Shown here: positions 28,837-36,022 of the stretch, piece after piece
How positions within the stretch are numbered: the stretch's first letter is position 1
Layout of the letters: each line of letters begins with the position of its first letter
Assembly (NCBI RefSeq): GCF_902506095.1
Contig: NZ_LR733293.1
Location: 769,502 to 833,501, forward strand
DNA from: Arthrobacter sp. 9AX
GTDB lineage: Bacteria > Actinomycetota > Actinomycetes > Actinomycetales > Micrococcaceae
Length of the DNA: 64,000 nucleotides
Direction of reading: 5' to 3'
Notes under the pieces: model-generated
The model's input: only the letters and a program-made list of their open reading frames with translations
Database searches by the model: none
What the model was told of the DNA's origin: nothing
Program-made: the position numbers and the translations under genes

Positions 28837-29322
28837 CTAAGCCTGCTGGCCTTGGGACGTGGCAGCGATGAGGCCCATCATGGACGCGTGCAGTTCGCCC
28901 ACCTGCTCGCGGGTCAGGCCCAGGCGCTCCATCATGGTCCCGGGCACCTTCAGGGCCTCCTGGCGCAGGGCCGCGCCCGCGGGGGTCAAGGCAACGGCGA
29001 GGGCGCGCTCATTGCCGTCCACCCGCCGTCGGGAGATCAGCCCGGAAGCCTCAAGGCGCCGCAGGAGGGGCGAAATGGTGGCAGGTTCCTGCGCGAGGGC
29101 ATCACTGATGTTCCGCACGGTGCGGGGACTGGATTCCCAGAGGCACAGCATCACCAGATACTGCGGATGGGTGAGGTTCATCCGCTCCAGCACGGGTCTG
29201 TAGGCCCCCACCACGCTGCGCGAAGCGACGGTAAGGGCGAAGCACAGCTGATGCTCCAGCAGCAGGTCATCGTCCTGCGCGGTGCCCGTGCCGGCCACTG
29301 CGGTGCTTGCTCCAGGGTTCAT
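28837..29322 (-). CDS. MarR-family transcriptional regulator
   Basis: This 161-residue winged-helix regulator is of the MarR/OhrR type. After a 20-residue lead come LLLEHQLCFALTVASRSVV (dimer helix), YLVMLCLWESSPRTVRNISDAL (first helices of the wing domain), EPATISPLLRRLEASGLISRRR (recognition helix and wing) and a C-terminal dimerisation helix. The Cys in HQLCFAL is at the position of the OhrR redox cysteine, so an organic-peroxide sensor is possible. GGAGG precedes the ATG at 29322; longer readings have no family support. A palindromic operator lies 15 bases upstream. Confidence 0.88.
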   Translation of the reverse strand: MNPGASTAVAGTGTAQDDDLLLEHQLCFALTVASRSVVGAYRPVLERMNLTHPQYLVMLCLWESSPRTVRNISDALAQEPATISPLLRRLEASGLISRRRVDGNERALAVALTPAGAALRQEALKVPGTMMERLGLTREQVGELHASMMGLIAATSQGQQA

Positions 29323-29336
29323 CGGACCTCCAATTG

Positions 29337-29348
29337 TTAGTGCACTAA
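29337..29348. promoter_or_regulatory. Palindromic MarR operator
   Basis: TTAGTGCACTAA is a perfect 12-base palindrome between marR and the divergent small gene. It is followed by a partial second copy ATTAGCGTAC. The position just before the marR ribosome-binding site suggests autoregulation and control of the small gene at 29401. Confidence 0.6.
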
Positions 29349-29400
29349 TCATTAGCGTACACTGGTACTGGTAAAAGGGGTTCTTGGAAGGAGTCGGTTC

Positions 29401-29643
29401 ATGGGTAAGGCAAACTCTGGAAGTAAAGAAAACGCCTCGCAGCGGTTCATGCGGGCAACCGGCAAGCTGCGGGCCGTTTTTGGTCCTGCCAACCGGTCGT
29501 CCCTGGTCCATGACATGACGGACGAAAACCGCCGGCTCCTCGCCCAGCGCCAGGCTGAAACCCAGCAATGGGAGACCATCACCCGCCCCGACGGCAGCAC
29601 GTACGTGCTGCCCCGGAACCCTGACGACAAATCACTGCGCTGA
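29401..29643 (+). CDS. Small conserved-looking protein (paralogue of 29818-30033)
   Basis: The 80-residue hydrophilic protein has KLRAVFGPANRSS in its first half and WETITRPDGSTYVLPR near the end. No known domain is recognised. The segments FGPA, and E/D-x-x-DG-x-x-Y-x-x-R, recur in the same order in the next gene, so the two form a small paralogous family. It is divergent from marR across a palindromic operator, so it may be MarR-controlled. GGAAGGAG lies 10 bases before the ATG. Confidence 0.6.
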   Translation: MGKANSGSKENASQRFMRATGKLRAVFGPANRSSLVHDMTDENRRLLAQRQAETQQWETITRPDGSTYVLPRNPDDKSLR

Positions 29644-29729
29644 CCGGCCGAAGGCAGCGCCGGTCCCGCGGTCCGCTTCCCCCTGCACCCTGTTCTCCCG
29701 GCCCGAGGTCCTTTTAGGGACGCCGGGCG

Positions 29730-29735
29730 TAAAAT
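29730..29735 (+). promoter_or_regulatory. -10 box for the second small gene
   Basis: TAAAAT matches five of six -10 positions and lies about 85 bases upstream of the GTG at 29818. No clear -35 hexamer is seen. Confidence 0.4.
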
Positions 29736-29817
29736 AAGGGCACTGGCTCTGCCAGGAGCACGGGCATTTTTCTTTCAATGGCTCTTTCCCCGGCATGCGG
29801 GAAGGGGGTGGAAAACA

Positions 29818-30033
29818 GTGGCACATTTCGTTGATGGGTTCATGAGCCTCACGGACCGGCTCCGCTTCTTCTTTGGCCCCGCCACCCGGCTGGACTCGAG
29901 TCTGCCGGTGGTGCACAGGCATGACGATTTCGAGCAGGCCTCGGAAGAGGAACTGACGCACTTTATGGTGGAAACCGACACGGACGGCCATCACTACGCG
30001 GTACGCCGCGAAGACCTCGAGAAAGAGGCCTGA
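29818..30033 (+). CDS. Small protein (paralogue of 29401-29643)
   Basis: This 71-residue acidic protein contains RLRFFFGPATRLDSS and ETDTDGHHYAVRRED, parallel to the preceding small gene. GGGGGTGG is the only purine-rich stretch near the GTG start. Function unknown. Its own -10 box suggests separate transcription. A long hairpin follows its stop after 17 bases. Confidence 0.55.
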   Translation: MAHFVDGFMSLTDRLRFFFGPATRLDSSLPVVHRHDDFEQASEEELTHFMVETDTDGHHYAVRREDLEKEA

Positions 30034-30050
30034 CCCGGCCGTGCCGGAGA

Positions 30051-30103
30051 CAACAACAAAGCGCTGATGACGGACTCAGTCCGTCACCAGCGCTTTGTTG
30101 TTG
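30051..30103. terminator. 24-bp hairpin between small gene and lysC
   Basis: Arms 30051-30074 and 30080-30103 pair over 24 bases with one exception. That base pair is A-C in plus-strand RNA but a U-G wobble in minus-strand RNA, so the hairpin is most stable in the lysC transcript. The foot holds AACAACAAAG/CTTTGTTGTT. Confidence 0.75.
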
Positions 30104-30127
30104 AAGCTGTGCTGTAGGGGATACCCG

Positions 30128-31486
30128 TCAGCGGCCGGTGCCGCCGTACACGGTGGCTTCGCTCTCGCTGTCCAGCTCGAAGGCCCGGTGGATGACCCGT
30201 ACGGCCTCATCCAGAAGGTCGGCGTGGGTGACAACCGAGATGCGGATCTCCGAGGTGGAGATCATGTTGATGTTGATGCCCGCGTCCGAAAGGGCCTTGA
30301 AGAACGTGGCGGAAACGCCCGGGTGGGAACGCATGCCGGCGCCGATCAGGGACAGCTTGCCGATCTGCTCGTTGTATTCGATGGTCTCGAAACCGATCTG
30401 CTCCTGGGCTGCGTGCAGGGCGGCCAGGGCGTCGGCACCTTCCACGATGGGCAGCGTGAAGGAGATATCTGTGCGGCCGGTGCCGTGGGTGGACACGTTC
30501 TGCACGATCATGTCGATGTTCGAGTGGGCGTCGGCGATGACCTGGAAGATGGCGGCTGCCTTGCCGGGGATGTCCGGAACACCAACAACGGTGACCTTGG
30601 CTTCGGAACGGTCGTGCGCGACGCCGGAGATGATTGGCTGCTCCAAGGCAACTCCCTCTTGTGTGGTGATCTTGTCTTCGGCGCTGGGGATGACCCAGGT
30701 GCCTTCGTGCTGGCTGAATGATGAGCGGACGTGCAGCGGGACGCCGAACCGGCGCGCGTATTCGACGCAGCGAAGGTGCAGGATTTTGGCGCCCGAGGCC
30801 GCGAGTTCAAGCATTTCCTCGCTGGAGATCGTATCGATCTTCTGGGCTGAGGGGACCACGCGGGGGTCCGCAGTGTAGATGCCGTCCACGTCGGTGTAGA
30901 TTTCGCAGACGTCGGCCTCGAGTGCCGCTGCGAGGGCGACGGCAGTGGTGTCGGAGCCGCCGCGGCCAAGGGTGGTGATCTCGTTGGTGGCGCGGCTCAT
31001 GCCCTGGAAGCCCGCGACGATGGCGATGTTTCCCTTGTCGAGCGCGGTGCGGATGCGGTGGGGGTCCACGTCGATGATCCGGGCCTTGCCGTGGATGCCG
31101 TCAGTGATCATGCCGGCCTGGGAGCCGGTGAAGGACTGCGCGGAGGCACCGAGCTTGTTGATGGCCATGGCCAGCAGGGCCATGGAGATGCGCTCGCCGG
31201 CGGACAGCAGCATGTCCATCTCGCGGGCAGGGGCGGAATCGGTCACCTGGCCGGCGAGGTCCAGGAGTTCATCGGTGGTGTCGCCCATGGCGGAGACCAC
31301 AACAACCACTTCGTTGCCCGCAGCCTGGGCGTCCACCACACGCTTGGCCACCCGCTTGACGCCGTCGGCATCCGCCACGGAGGACCCACCGAACTTCTGC
31401 ACGATGAGCTGTTTGGTGACTGCACCGCCGGCGGGCAGCTCCTGCGGCTGCGTTGCGTTGTGCACTTCGGTAGTGGGCGTACTCAT
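30128..31486 (-). CDS. lysC: Aspartate kinase
   Basis: This enzyme phosphorylates aspartate, the first step to lysine, threonine, methionine and diaminopimelate. The 452-residue protein has the kinase motif [13 protein letters not shown] near residue 30, [16 protein letters not shown] binding aspartate, and [15 protein letters not shown]. Two ACT domains follow at the C-terminus ([14 protein letters not shown] and [19 protein letters not shown]) for feedback inhibition. The start at 31486 adds 23 residues before the conserved [11 protein letters not shown]; no start codon lies nearer in frame. No asd gene follows in this window, unlike the corynebacterial lysC-asd arrangement. Confidence 0.95.
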   Translation of the reverse strand: MSTPTTEVHNATQPQELPAGGAVTKQLIVQKFGGSSVADADGVKRVAKRVVDAQAAGNEVVVVVSAMGDTTDELLDLAGQVTDSAPAREMDMLLSAGERISMALLAMAINKLGASAQSFTGSQAGMITDGIHGKARIIDVDPHRIRTALDKGNIAIVAGFQGMSRATNEITTLGRGGSDTTAVALAAALEADVCEIYTDVDGIYTADPRVVPSAQKIDTISSEEMLELAASGAKILHLRCVEYARRFGVPLHVRSSFSQHEGTWVIPSAEDKITTQEGVALEQPIISGVAHDRSEAKVTVVGVPDIPGKAAAIFQVIADAHSNIDMIVQNVSTHGTGRTDISFTLPIVEGADALAALHAAQEQIGFETIEYNEQIGKLSLIGAGMRSHPGVSATFFKALSDAGININMISTSEIRISVVTHADLLDEAVRVIHRAFELDSESEATVYGGTGR

Positions 31487-31727
31487 GCGCGAACCTTCAC
31501 TGGATCAATTGGAGTCCGGCCAGGCAGCCGTAACGCTGTGTTGGCCCTGACCCTGGAACTAACGCCGCTGTTGGCGCGACTTCTCCGGACCAGTTTATCG
31601 CCGCCCGTGGCCAGGGGTTGAATTGTGACCGAATCTCAGCCCGGGGGGAGCCTGCCGGCATGCTCCGCAGGCGTACGCTCGAACTGTCAGCATGCATCAA
31701 AAACTGTGGGGGACAGGTGCGCATTAC

Positions 31728-32693
31728 ATGGCAATGATTTCTGAATTACCGGACGGCGTGGACGGGCGGGAACCCGGCGACGGCATCACTGCCCGGGCGG
31801 TCAGCCGCAGCTTCGGCGCGGTTCACGCCGTTGAACATATGGACTTCCATGCCCCGGCGGGCCAGGTGACAGCCCTGATCGGCCCGAACGGCGCCGGCAA
31901 AACGACGCTGCTGCTGATGCTGGCATCGTTGCTGGCACCCGATGAGGGCAGCATCAGTGTGGGGGGACTGGATCCGGTCCGCCACCGTGCAGAGGTGCGC
32001 AGCCGGCTGGGCTGGATGCCGGACACACTGGGGGTGTGGGAATCGCTGACGGCGCGCGAAATCCTCACCCAGATGTCCCGCTTCTACAGGCTTCCGGCGC
32101 AGGGTATCGGGCGGCGGGTGGCGGAGCTGCTCGAACGGGTCCGGCTGGACGAGCTTGCTGACCAGCCGGCGCGGGTGCTGTCCCGCGGGCAGCAGCAGCG
32201 GCTCAGCCTGGCCCGTGCCCTGATCCACGACCCTTCTGTCCTGCTGCTCGATGAGCCGGCGTCCGGCCTGGACCCCGGCTCCCGGGTGGAGCTTCGGTTG
32301 ATGCTGCGCCAACTGGCAGCCGAGGGGAAAGCAGTGGTGGTTTCGTCCCACGTGCTGAGCGAACTGGATGAGATTGCCGACGGCGCGGTGTTCGTCAACA
32401 AGGGCCGTACCGTCAGGCAGCAAACCACTGAGCAGGCTGCCGCGGCGGGAAGGCGGTATGCCGTCACAGCCTCCGACATGGCCGCGCTCGCCGCCAAGCT
32501 GGCCGGGCTGGGCGTGGCATTCCGCCACGAGGACGGGCGCCGCCCGGCCATCAGCCTGGTTCTGGGCGGCGACAGCGACGCCGAACGGCTGCTGCGCGAT
32601 CTGGTGCTTGCCGGCGTCGGGGTAACTTCCTTTGCCCCGGCGACAGGCGCCCTTGAAGAGACATACATGAGCCTCGAGGGGGAGCGGCAATGA
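31728..32693 (+). CDS. ABC transporter ATP-binding protein
   Basis: An ABC-2-type exporter ATPase of about 321 residues. Walker A is GPNGAGKTTLL, the signature reads LSRGQQQRLSLARAL (LSRGQ in place of LSGGQ), Walker B is VLLLDEPASGLD and the switch His is in VSSHVLSELDEIAD. The C-terminal 90 residues vary, as in exporters. The start is uncertain: ATG 31692, 31728 or 31734; I chose 31728 because GGGGGACAGG lies upstream. Its stop overlaps the permease ATG (ATGA). The cargo is unknown. Confidence 0.88.
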   Translation: MAMISELPDGVDGREPGDGITARAVSRSFGAVHAVEHMDFHAPAGQVTALIGPNGAGKTTLLLMLASLLAPDEGSISVGGLDPVRHRAEVRSRLGWMPDTLGVWESLTAREILTQMSRFYRLPAQGIGRRVAELLERVRLDELADQPARVLSRGQQQRLSLARALIHDPSVLLLDEPASGLDPGSRVELRLMLRQLAAEGKAVVVSSHVLSELDEIADGAVFVNKGRTVRQQTTEQAAAAGRRYAVTASDMAALAAKLAGLGVAFRHEDGRRPAISLVLGGDSDAERLLRDLVLAGVGVTSFAPATGALEETYMSLEGERQ

Positions 32694-33832
32694 GCCACGC
32701 TACCAAAGACCGGCAGGACACCGGCGGCAGAACCAGGGGCGGCTACCTGGCCGGCATCCGGGACGTGGTGGTGCTTGAGCTCAAGCAACGGCTGAGGTCC
32801 CGCGGCTGGTACATCATGCTGGCCATCTGGTTTGCCTTGACCGGGCTGGTGACCTGGCTGACGTGGGCCAGCTGGAATGCATCCCAGGCGGTGCAGCGCG
32901 ACTACCCCGGCTACGTGGCCCCGCCCGAGACCGGGCCAGGGTCAATGATCTTCGAGGTGGTCCTCGCCTTCGTGCTCCTGTTTGCGCTGCTTGTTGCCCC
33001 GGCACTGTCAGCGAACGCCGTGAACGGTGACCGGGCAGGCGGGACGCTGGCCATCCTCCAGGTGACACTGCTGCAGCCCGGCCAGATCCTGTGGGGCAAA
33101 TTTTTTGCTGCATGGGTGGCTGCCCTGGCCTTCCTGGCAGCCAGCACACCGTTCCTGGTGATCGGGGTGGCACTGGGTGGAATGACCCCCGGCCATGTGC
33201 TGGTGGCGCTGCTGATGCTTGCCGTTGAGGTTGGGGTGGTCTGCGCCATCGGGGTTGGCATCTCGGCGCTCGCCGGCCGGCCGCTGTTTTCGATTGTGGT
33301 CACGTACCTGGCCGTGGCGGGGCTTGCCGTGGGCACCCTCATCGCTTTCGGGCTGGGCACGGGGCTGACGCACGGCACCGTCATGGCAAACCAGGCGGAG
33401 TACCGCACGTACGAGCCGCTTCGGGAGGAGAGCCAGCAAGGGCCGATCGAACCCGAGTACACCTGCACCGGACCGCTGCAGGAACAGAGCGCAATGCGGA
33501 CAGAACGGGTGGCGTGGCTGCTGGCGATGAACCCCTACGTGGTGGTGGCGGACGCAATCCCCTACAAGGACCGCTCGCAGGAACGGAACTATTCGTCGGT
33601 GGGGGCGATAGAGACCATCAGCCAGGGGGCCCGGTACGCGATGGCTGGCCCTGAGGGGACGTTTCCCTGCGCAAACGGGGAGGTCAAGCCGAGGTATCTG
33701 GCACAGTCCACCCCGTTGTGGCCGCTCGGCCTGGGTTTGCAGCTCCTGGTGGCGGCACTGCTGATGTGGCTGGGCTGGCGCGCGCTGCGCACACCGGCCC
33801 GCAGGCTGGCACGGGGAACCCGCATAGCCTGA
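32690..33832 (+). CDS. ABC-2-type transporter permease
   Basis: This 380-residue membrane protein has about six hydrophobic segments, first LAIWFALTGLVTWL (about 43-60), and the ABC-2 features ALSANAVNGDRAGGTLAILQVTLLQPGQILWGKFFAAW after the second. A large exported loop between the fifth and sixth segments contains ERVAWLLAMNPYVVVADAI and two cysteines (YTCTGPL and FPCANG). It partners with the upstream ATPase, whose stop it overlaps. The third gene carries a similar segment. Confidence 0.85.
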   Translation: MSHATKDRQDTGGRTRGGYLAGIRDVVVLELKQRLRSRGWYIMLAIWFALTGLVTWLTWASWNASQAVQRDYPGYVAPPETGPGSMIFEVVLAFVLLFALLVAPALSANAVNGDRAGGTLAILQVTLLQPGQILWGKFFAAWVAALAFLAASTPFLVIGVALGGMTPGHVLVALLMLAVEVGVVCAIGVGISALAGRPLFSIVVTYLAVAGLAVGTLIAFGLGTGLTHGTVMANQAEYRTYEPLREESQQGPIEPEYTCTGPLQEQSAMRTERVAWLLAMNPYVVVADAIPYKDRSQERNYSSVGAIETISQGARYAMAGPEGTFPCANGEVKPRYLAQSTPLWPLGLGLQLLVAALLMWLGWRALRTPARRLARGTRIA

Positions 33833-33925
33833 CCGCTCCTGTGGACAGGCCCGGCGCGGCGGACCACCATGGGATTACCCGTGACCGCCGGGGCCGGGCC
33901 TGTTTTGGGATGTGGGGCTGTAACT

Positions 33926-35020
33926 GTGGCTGGTGACGAACGGCAAGACGATGGCCGGGGCGTCGAAGAACCCGTGTACGAGGTCATTGGCGCGGGCGGG
34001 CTGGGTGGCGCGGGCGGGCTGAGCTCCGCGGGCGCTGAGGACGACGACGGCCTGCCGCCAGGCCCGGGCGCTGCCCGGGTGCTCCTGGGCCAGGCCTTGG
34101 TGGACGTTGCCGGGTACGTCCGGTCAGGACGGTTCTGGTGGCAGGCGATCCTGATTCTTGTGGTGTCCCTGGGTGCTGCGCTGTTGACGGTGGTGGCGGC
34201 CGGCGGCGATGTGCCGCCCGATGCCCCCGGAGCAGCGTACATTTTGACGGCGGTGGTGCTGGTGGTGGTTTCCTGCGTCCTGGCTGTCAGGTGGGGGAGG
34301 CATCCGGGGCCTGCCGAAGGAGGCCCGCCACCTGAAGGGTTGTTCCTGCGCTGGACTGTGGTGTGGGGCCGTGGTGCGGTCTTTGCCATGCTGTCCGCGC
34401 TCTTCCTGCTTGGCCTTGCCTACGCAACGGAGTCATCCCCCGCGATAGCCGGGGTGGCAGCAGCCTTGGTTCTACTGGAGTTCGTGGTTTTTGGCGCAAT
34501 TGGGGTGGGCACGTCCTGGTGGTTCGGGAAAATCGCCGGGCGGATTGTCGCGTGGACGTCGGTCCTGGTGCTCCTGGCGGGAAATATGCTTGCCGTTGCG
34601 GCAATGCTTCCCGCTGTCCGGAGCTCCGAACGTGTCCTGGTGGCCGTGAACATCCAACGCGACGACGCCGGGCGGCTGGTGTCGTGGCAATGCCTGCCGG
34701 AGTTGCGGGGCTTCACCGAGGTCTATCACACCGGGCGGATCGCCTGGATGGCCGCAGGCAATCCGCTGGTCCTTTTCATCCTGCTGACAGGGGAATCCGG
34801 TTCAGAGGAAGGCGCGCTGGGATGGCTGCCGGGGGAGGCGGAAAACGCTGCTGACGGCTCGCAGGTCCCCTGTATAGAGGGCCAGGAGCACGACGGAGCA
34901 GGACCGGACCTGGACCTGCCGCTGGCAGCAGTTGGCATCGCATTGCAAATGATCACGGGCGGGGCGTTTATGGCCGGTGGTTACCTGGCCGCCGGGCGCA
35001 GGTCCGCCTCAGGCGGATGA
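33926..35020 (+). CDS. Membrane protein related to the adjacent ABC permease
   Basis: This 364-residue protein begins with about 55 acidic and Gly-rich residues, then has about six membrane segments (AILILVVSLGAALLTVV, AYILTAVVLVVVSCVL, GAVFAMLSALFLLGLAY, AALVLLEFVVFGAIGV, VLVLLAGNMLAVAAML, and a final IALQMITGGAFMAGGYLA). A loop with GRIAWMAAGNPLVLFILL and two Cys parallels ERVAWLLAMNPYVVV of the preceding permease, so I read it as a diverged second permease subunit. I chose GTG 33926; the GTG/ATG codons further upstream give an unlikely N-terminus. Its 3' end overlaps a pseudogene on the other strand by 12 bases. Confidence 0.6.
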   Translation: MAGDERQDDGRGVEEPVYEVIGAGGLGGAGGLSSAGAEDDDGLPPGPGAARVLLGQALVDVAGYVRSGRFWWQAILILVVSLGAALLTVVAAGGDVPPDAPGAAYILTAVVLVVVSCVLAVRWGRHPGPAEGGPPPEGLFLRWTVVWGRGAVFAMLSALFLLGLAYATESSPAIAGVAAALVLLEFVVFGAIGVGTSWWFGKIAGRIVAWTSVLVLLAGNMLAVAAMLPAVRSSERVLVAVNIQRDDAGRLVSWQCLPELRGFTEVYHTGRIAWMAAGNPLVLFILLTGESGSEEGALGWLPGEAENAADGSQVPCIEGQEHDGAGPDLDLPLAAVGIALQMITGGAFMAGGYLAAGRRSASGG

Positions 35021-35339
35021 GTCCGGACGGTCCAGCCGAAACATCAGCAAGGAAAGGCCCTTGCCCGCGCCTTCCCCGTTGGCGGGATCAACCGGGTCAT
35101 CCCGGAACCCGGGGTTCCGGAGGAGCCTGATGGATGGAGTGTTCGGCTCATAGACTGCCGCTGCGACGCCCGGGCCAGTGCCAAGAGCTTTGTCAGCCGT
35201 TCCCTGTTGGGCGCCACGGAAAGTGGTTCGTGGGAGAGATACCGGGTGGCCGCGAGGTTGCTGTGGTACGTGTGGATGGCTGCCTCGTCCGAGTCTTTGA
35301 CCACCGGATCACCAGCCGCTCGGTAACCAGCGGCGTCAT
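35009..35339 (-). pseudogene. Degraded GNAT acetyltransferase gene
   Basis: On the minus strand three pieces of a RimJ/RimL-type N-acetyltransferase appear in different frames. MTPLVTERLVIR starts at 35339. KDSDEAAIHTYHSN...TRYLSHEPLS...NRERL continues after a one-base frame change near 35305. AVYEPNTPSIRLLRNPGFR...GLSLLMFRLDRPDSSA ends at a TGA at 35009. The segment that should hold the acetyl-CoA-binding R/QxxGxG/A motif, roughly 80 residues, is missing near 35180. A working protein cannot be made, so this is a pseudogene with a frameshift and an internal deletion. A GGGAGGG sits by the old start codon. Confidence 0.75.
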
Positions 35340-35383
35340 CCCTCCCGGGGCCATTCTCTGTCCGGCCTTTTCTCTGCCCGGCC

Positions 35384-35983
35384 TCAGGTGAGGGCGTTGC
35401 GGCGGCCCTCGAAGGCGCGCCCCAGCGTGACCTCGTCCGCGTATTCGAGATCGCCGCCCACGGGCAGCCCGGACGCCAGGCGGGTCACTGCGATCCCGAT
35501 GGTTTTCAGCATCCGGGCCAGGTAAGTGGCCGTTGCCTCTCCCTCAAGGTTGGGATCGGTGGCGATGATGACTTCCTGGATGGCGCCGTCGTTCAGCCGT
35601 GTGAGCAGTTCGCGGATCCGCAGCTGCTCCGGACCGATGCCGCCGATCGGATTAATCGCGCCGCCCAGCACGTGGTACCGGCCGCGGAAAGACCGCGTAC
35701 GTTCCACCGCGAGCACATCCTTGGATTCCTCCACAACGCAGATCACCGCGGGATCCCGGCGGGGGTCACGGCAGATGTTGCACAGTTCCTGCTCCGTGAC
35801 GTTGCCGCAGACGGTGCAGAACTTGACCCGTTCCTTCACCGTGGTGATGGCTTCCACCAGCCGCTTCATGTCCTGCGGGTCCGCTTCAAGGATGTGGAAC
35901 GCCAGCCGCTGTGCGGATTTGGGGCCCACGCCGGGAAGGCGTCCGAGCTCGTCAATCAGCTCCTGGACAGCACCTTCGTACAC
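35384..35983 (-). CDS. recR: Recombination protein RecR
   Basis: This 199-residue protein acts with RecF and RecO in loading RecA at gapped DNA. It shows the helix-hairpin-helix [17 protein letters not shown] near the start, the four-Cys zinc finger [18 protein letters not shown], the Toprim segment [18 protein letters not shown] and the C-terminal [17 protein letters not shown]. The GTG start has AGAGGA upstream. It lies 39 bases after dnaX, the standard dnaX-recR arrangement. Confidence 0.97.
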   Translation of the reverse strand: MYEGAVQELIDELGRLPGVGPKSAQRLAFHILEADPQDMKRLVEAITTVKERVKFCTVCGNVTEQELCNICRDPRRDPAVICVVEESKDVLAVERTRSFRGRYHVLGGAINPIGGIGPEQLRIRELLTRLNDGAIQEVIIATDPNLEGEATATYLARMLKTIGIAVTRLASGLPVGGDLEYADEVTLGRAFEGRRNALT

Positions 35984-36022
35984 GTTTTCCTCTTTATCTG
36001 GGGGGGGTGGATGGTGGTCGGA

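Noticed and set aside
35134..35391. Plus-strand frame over 35134-35391
   Set aside because: Antisense to the GNAT remnant, whose protein similarity on the minus strand explains the region.
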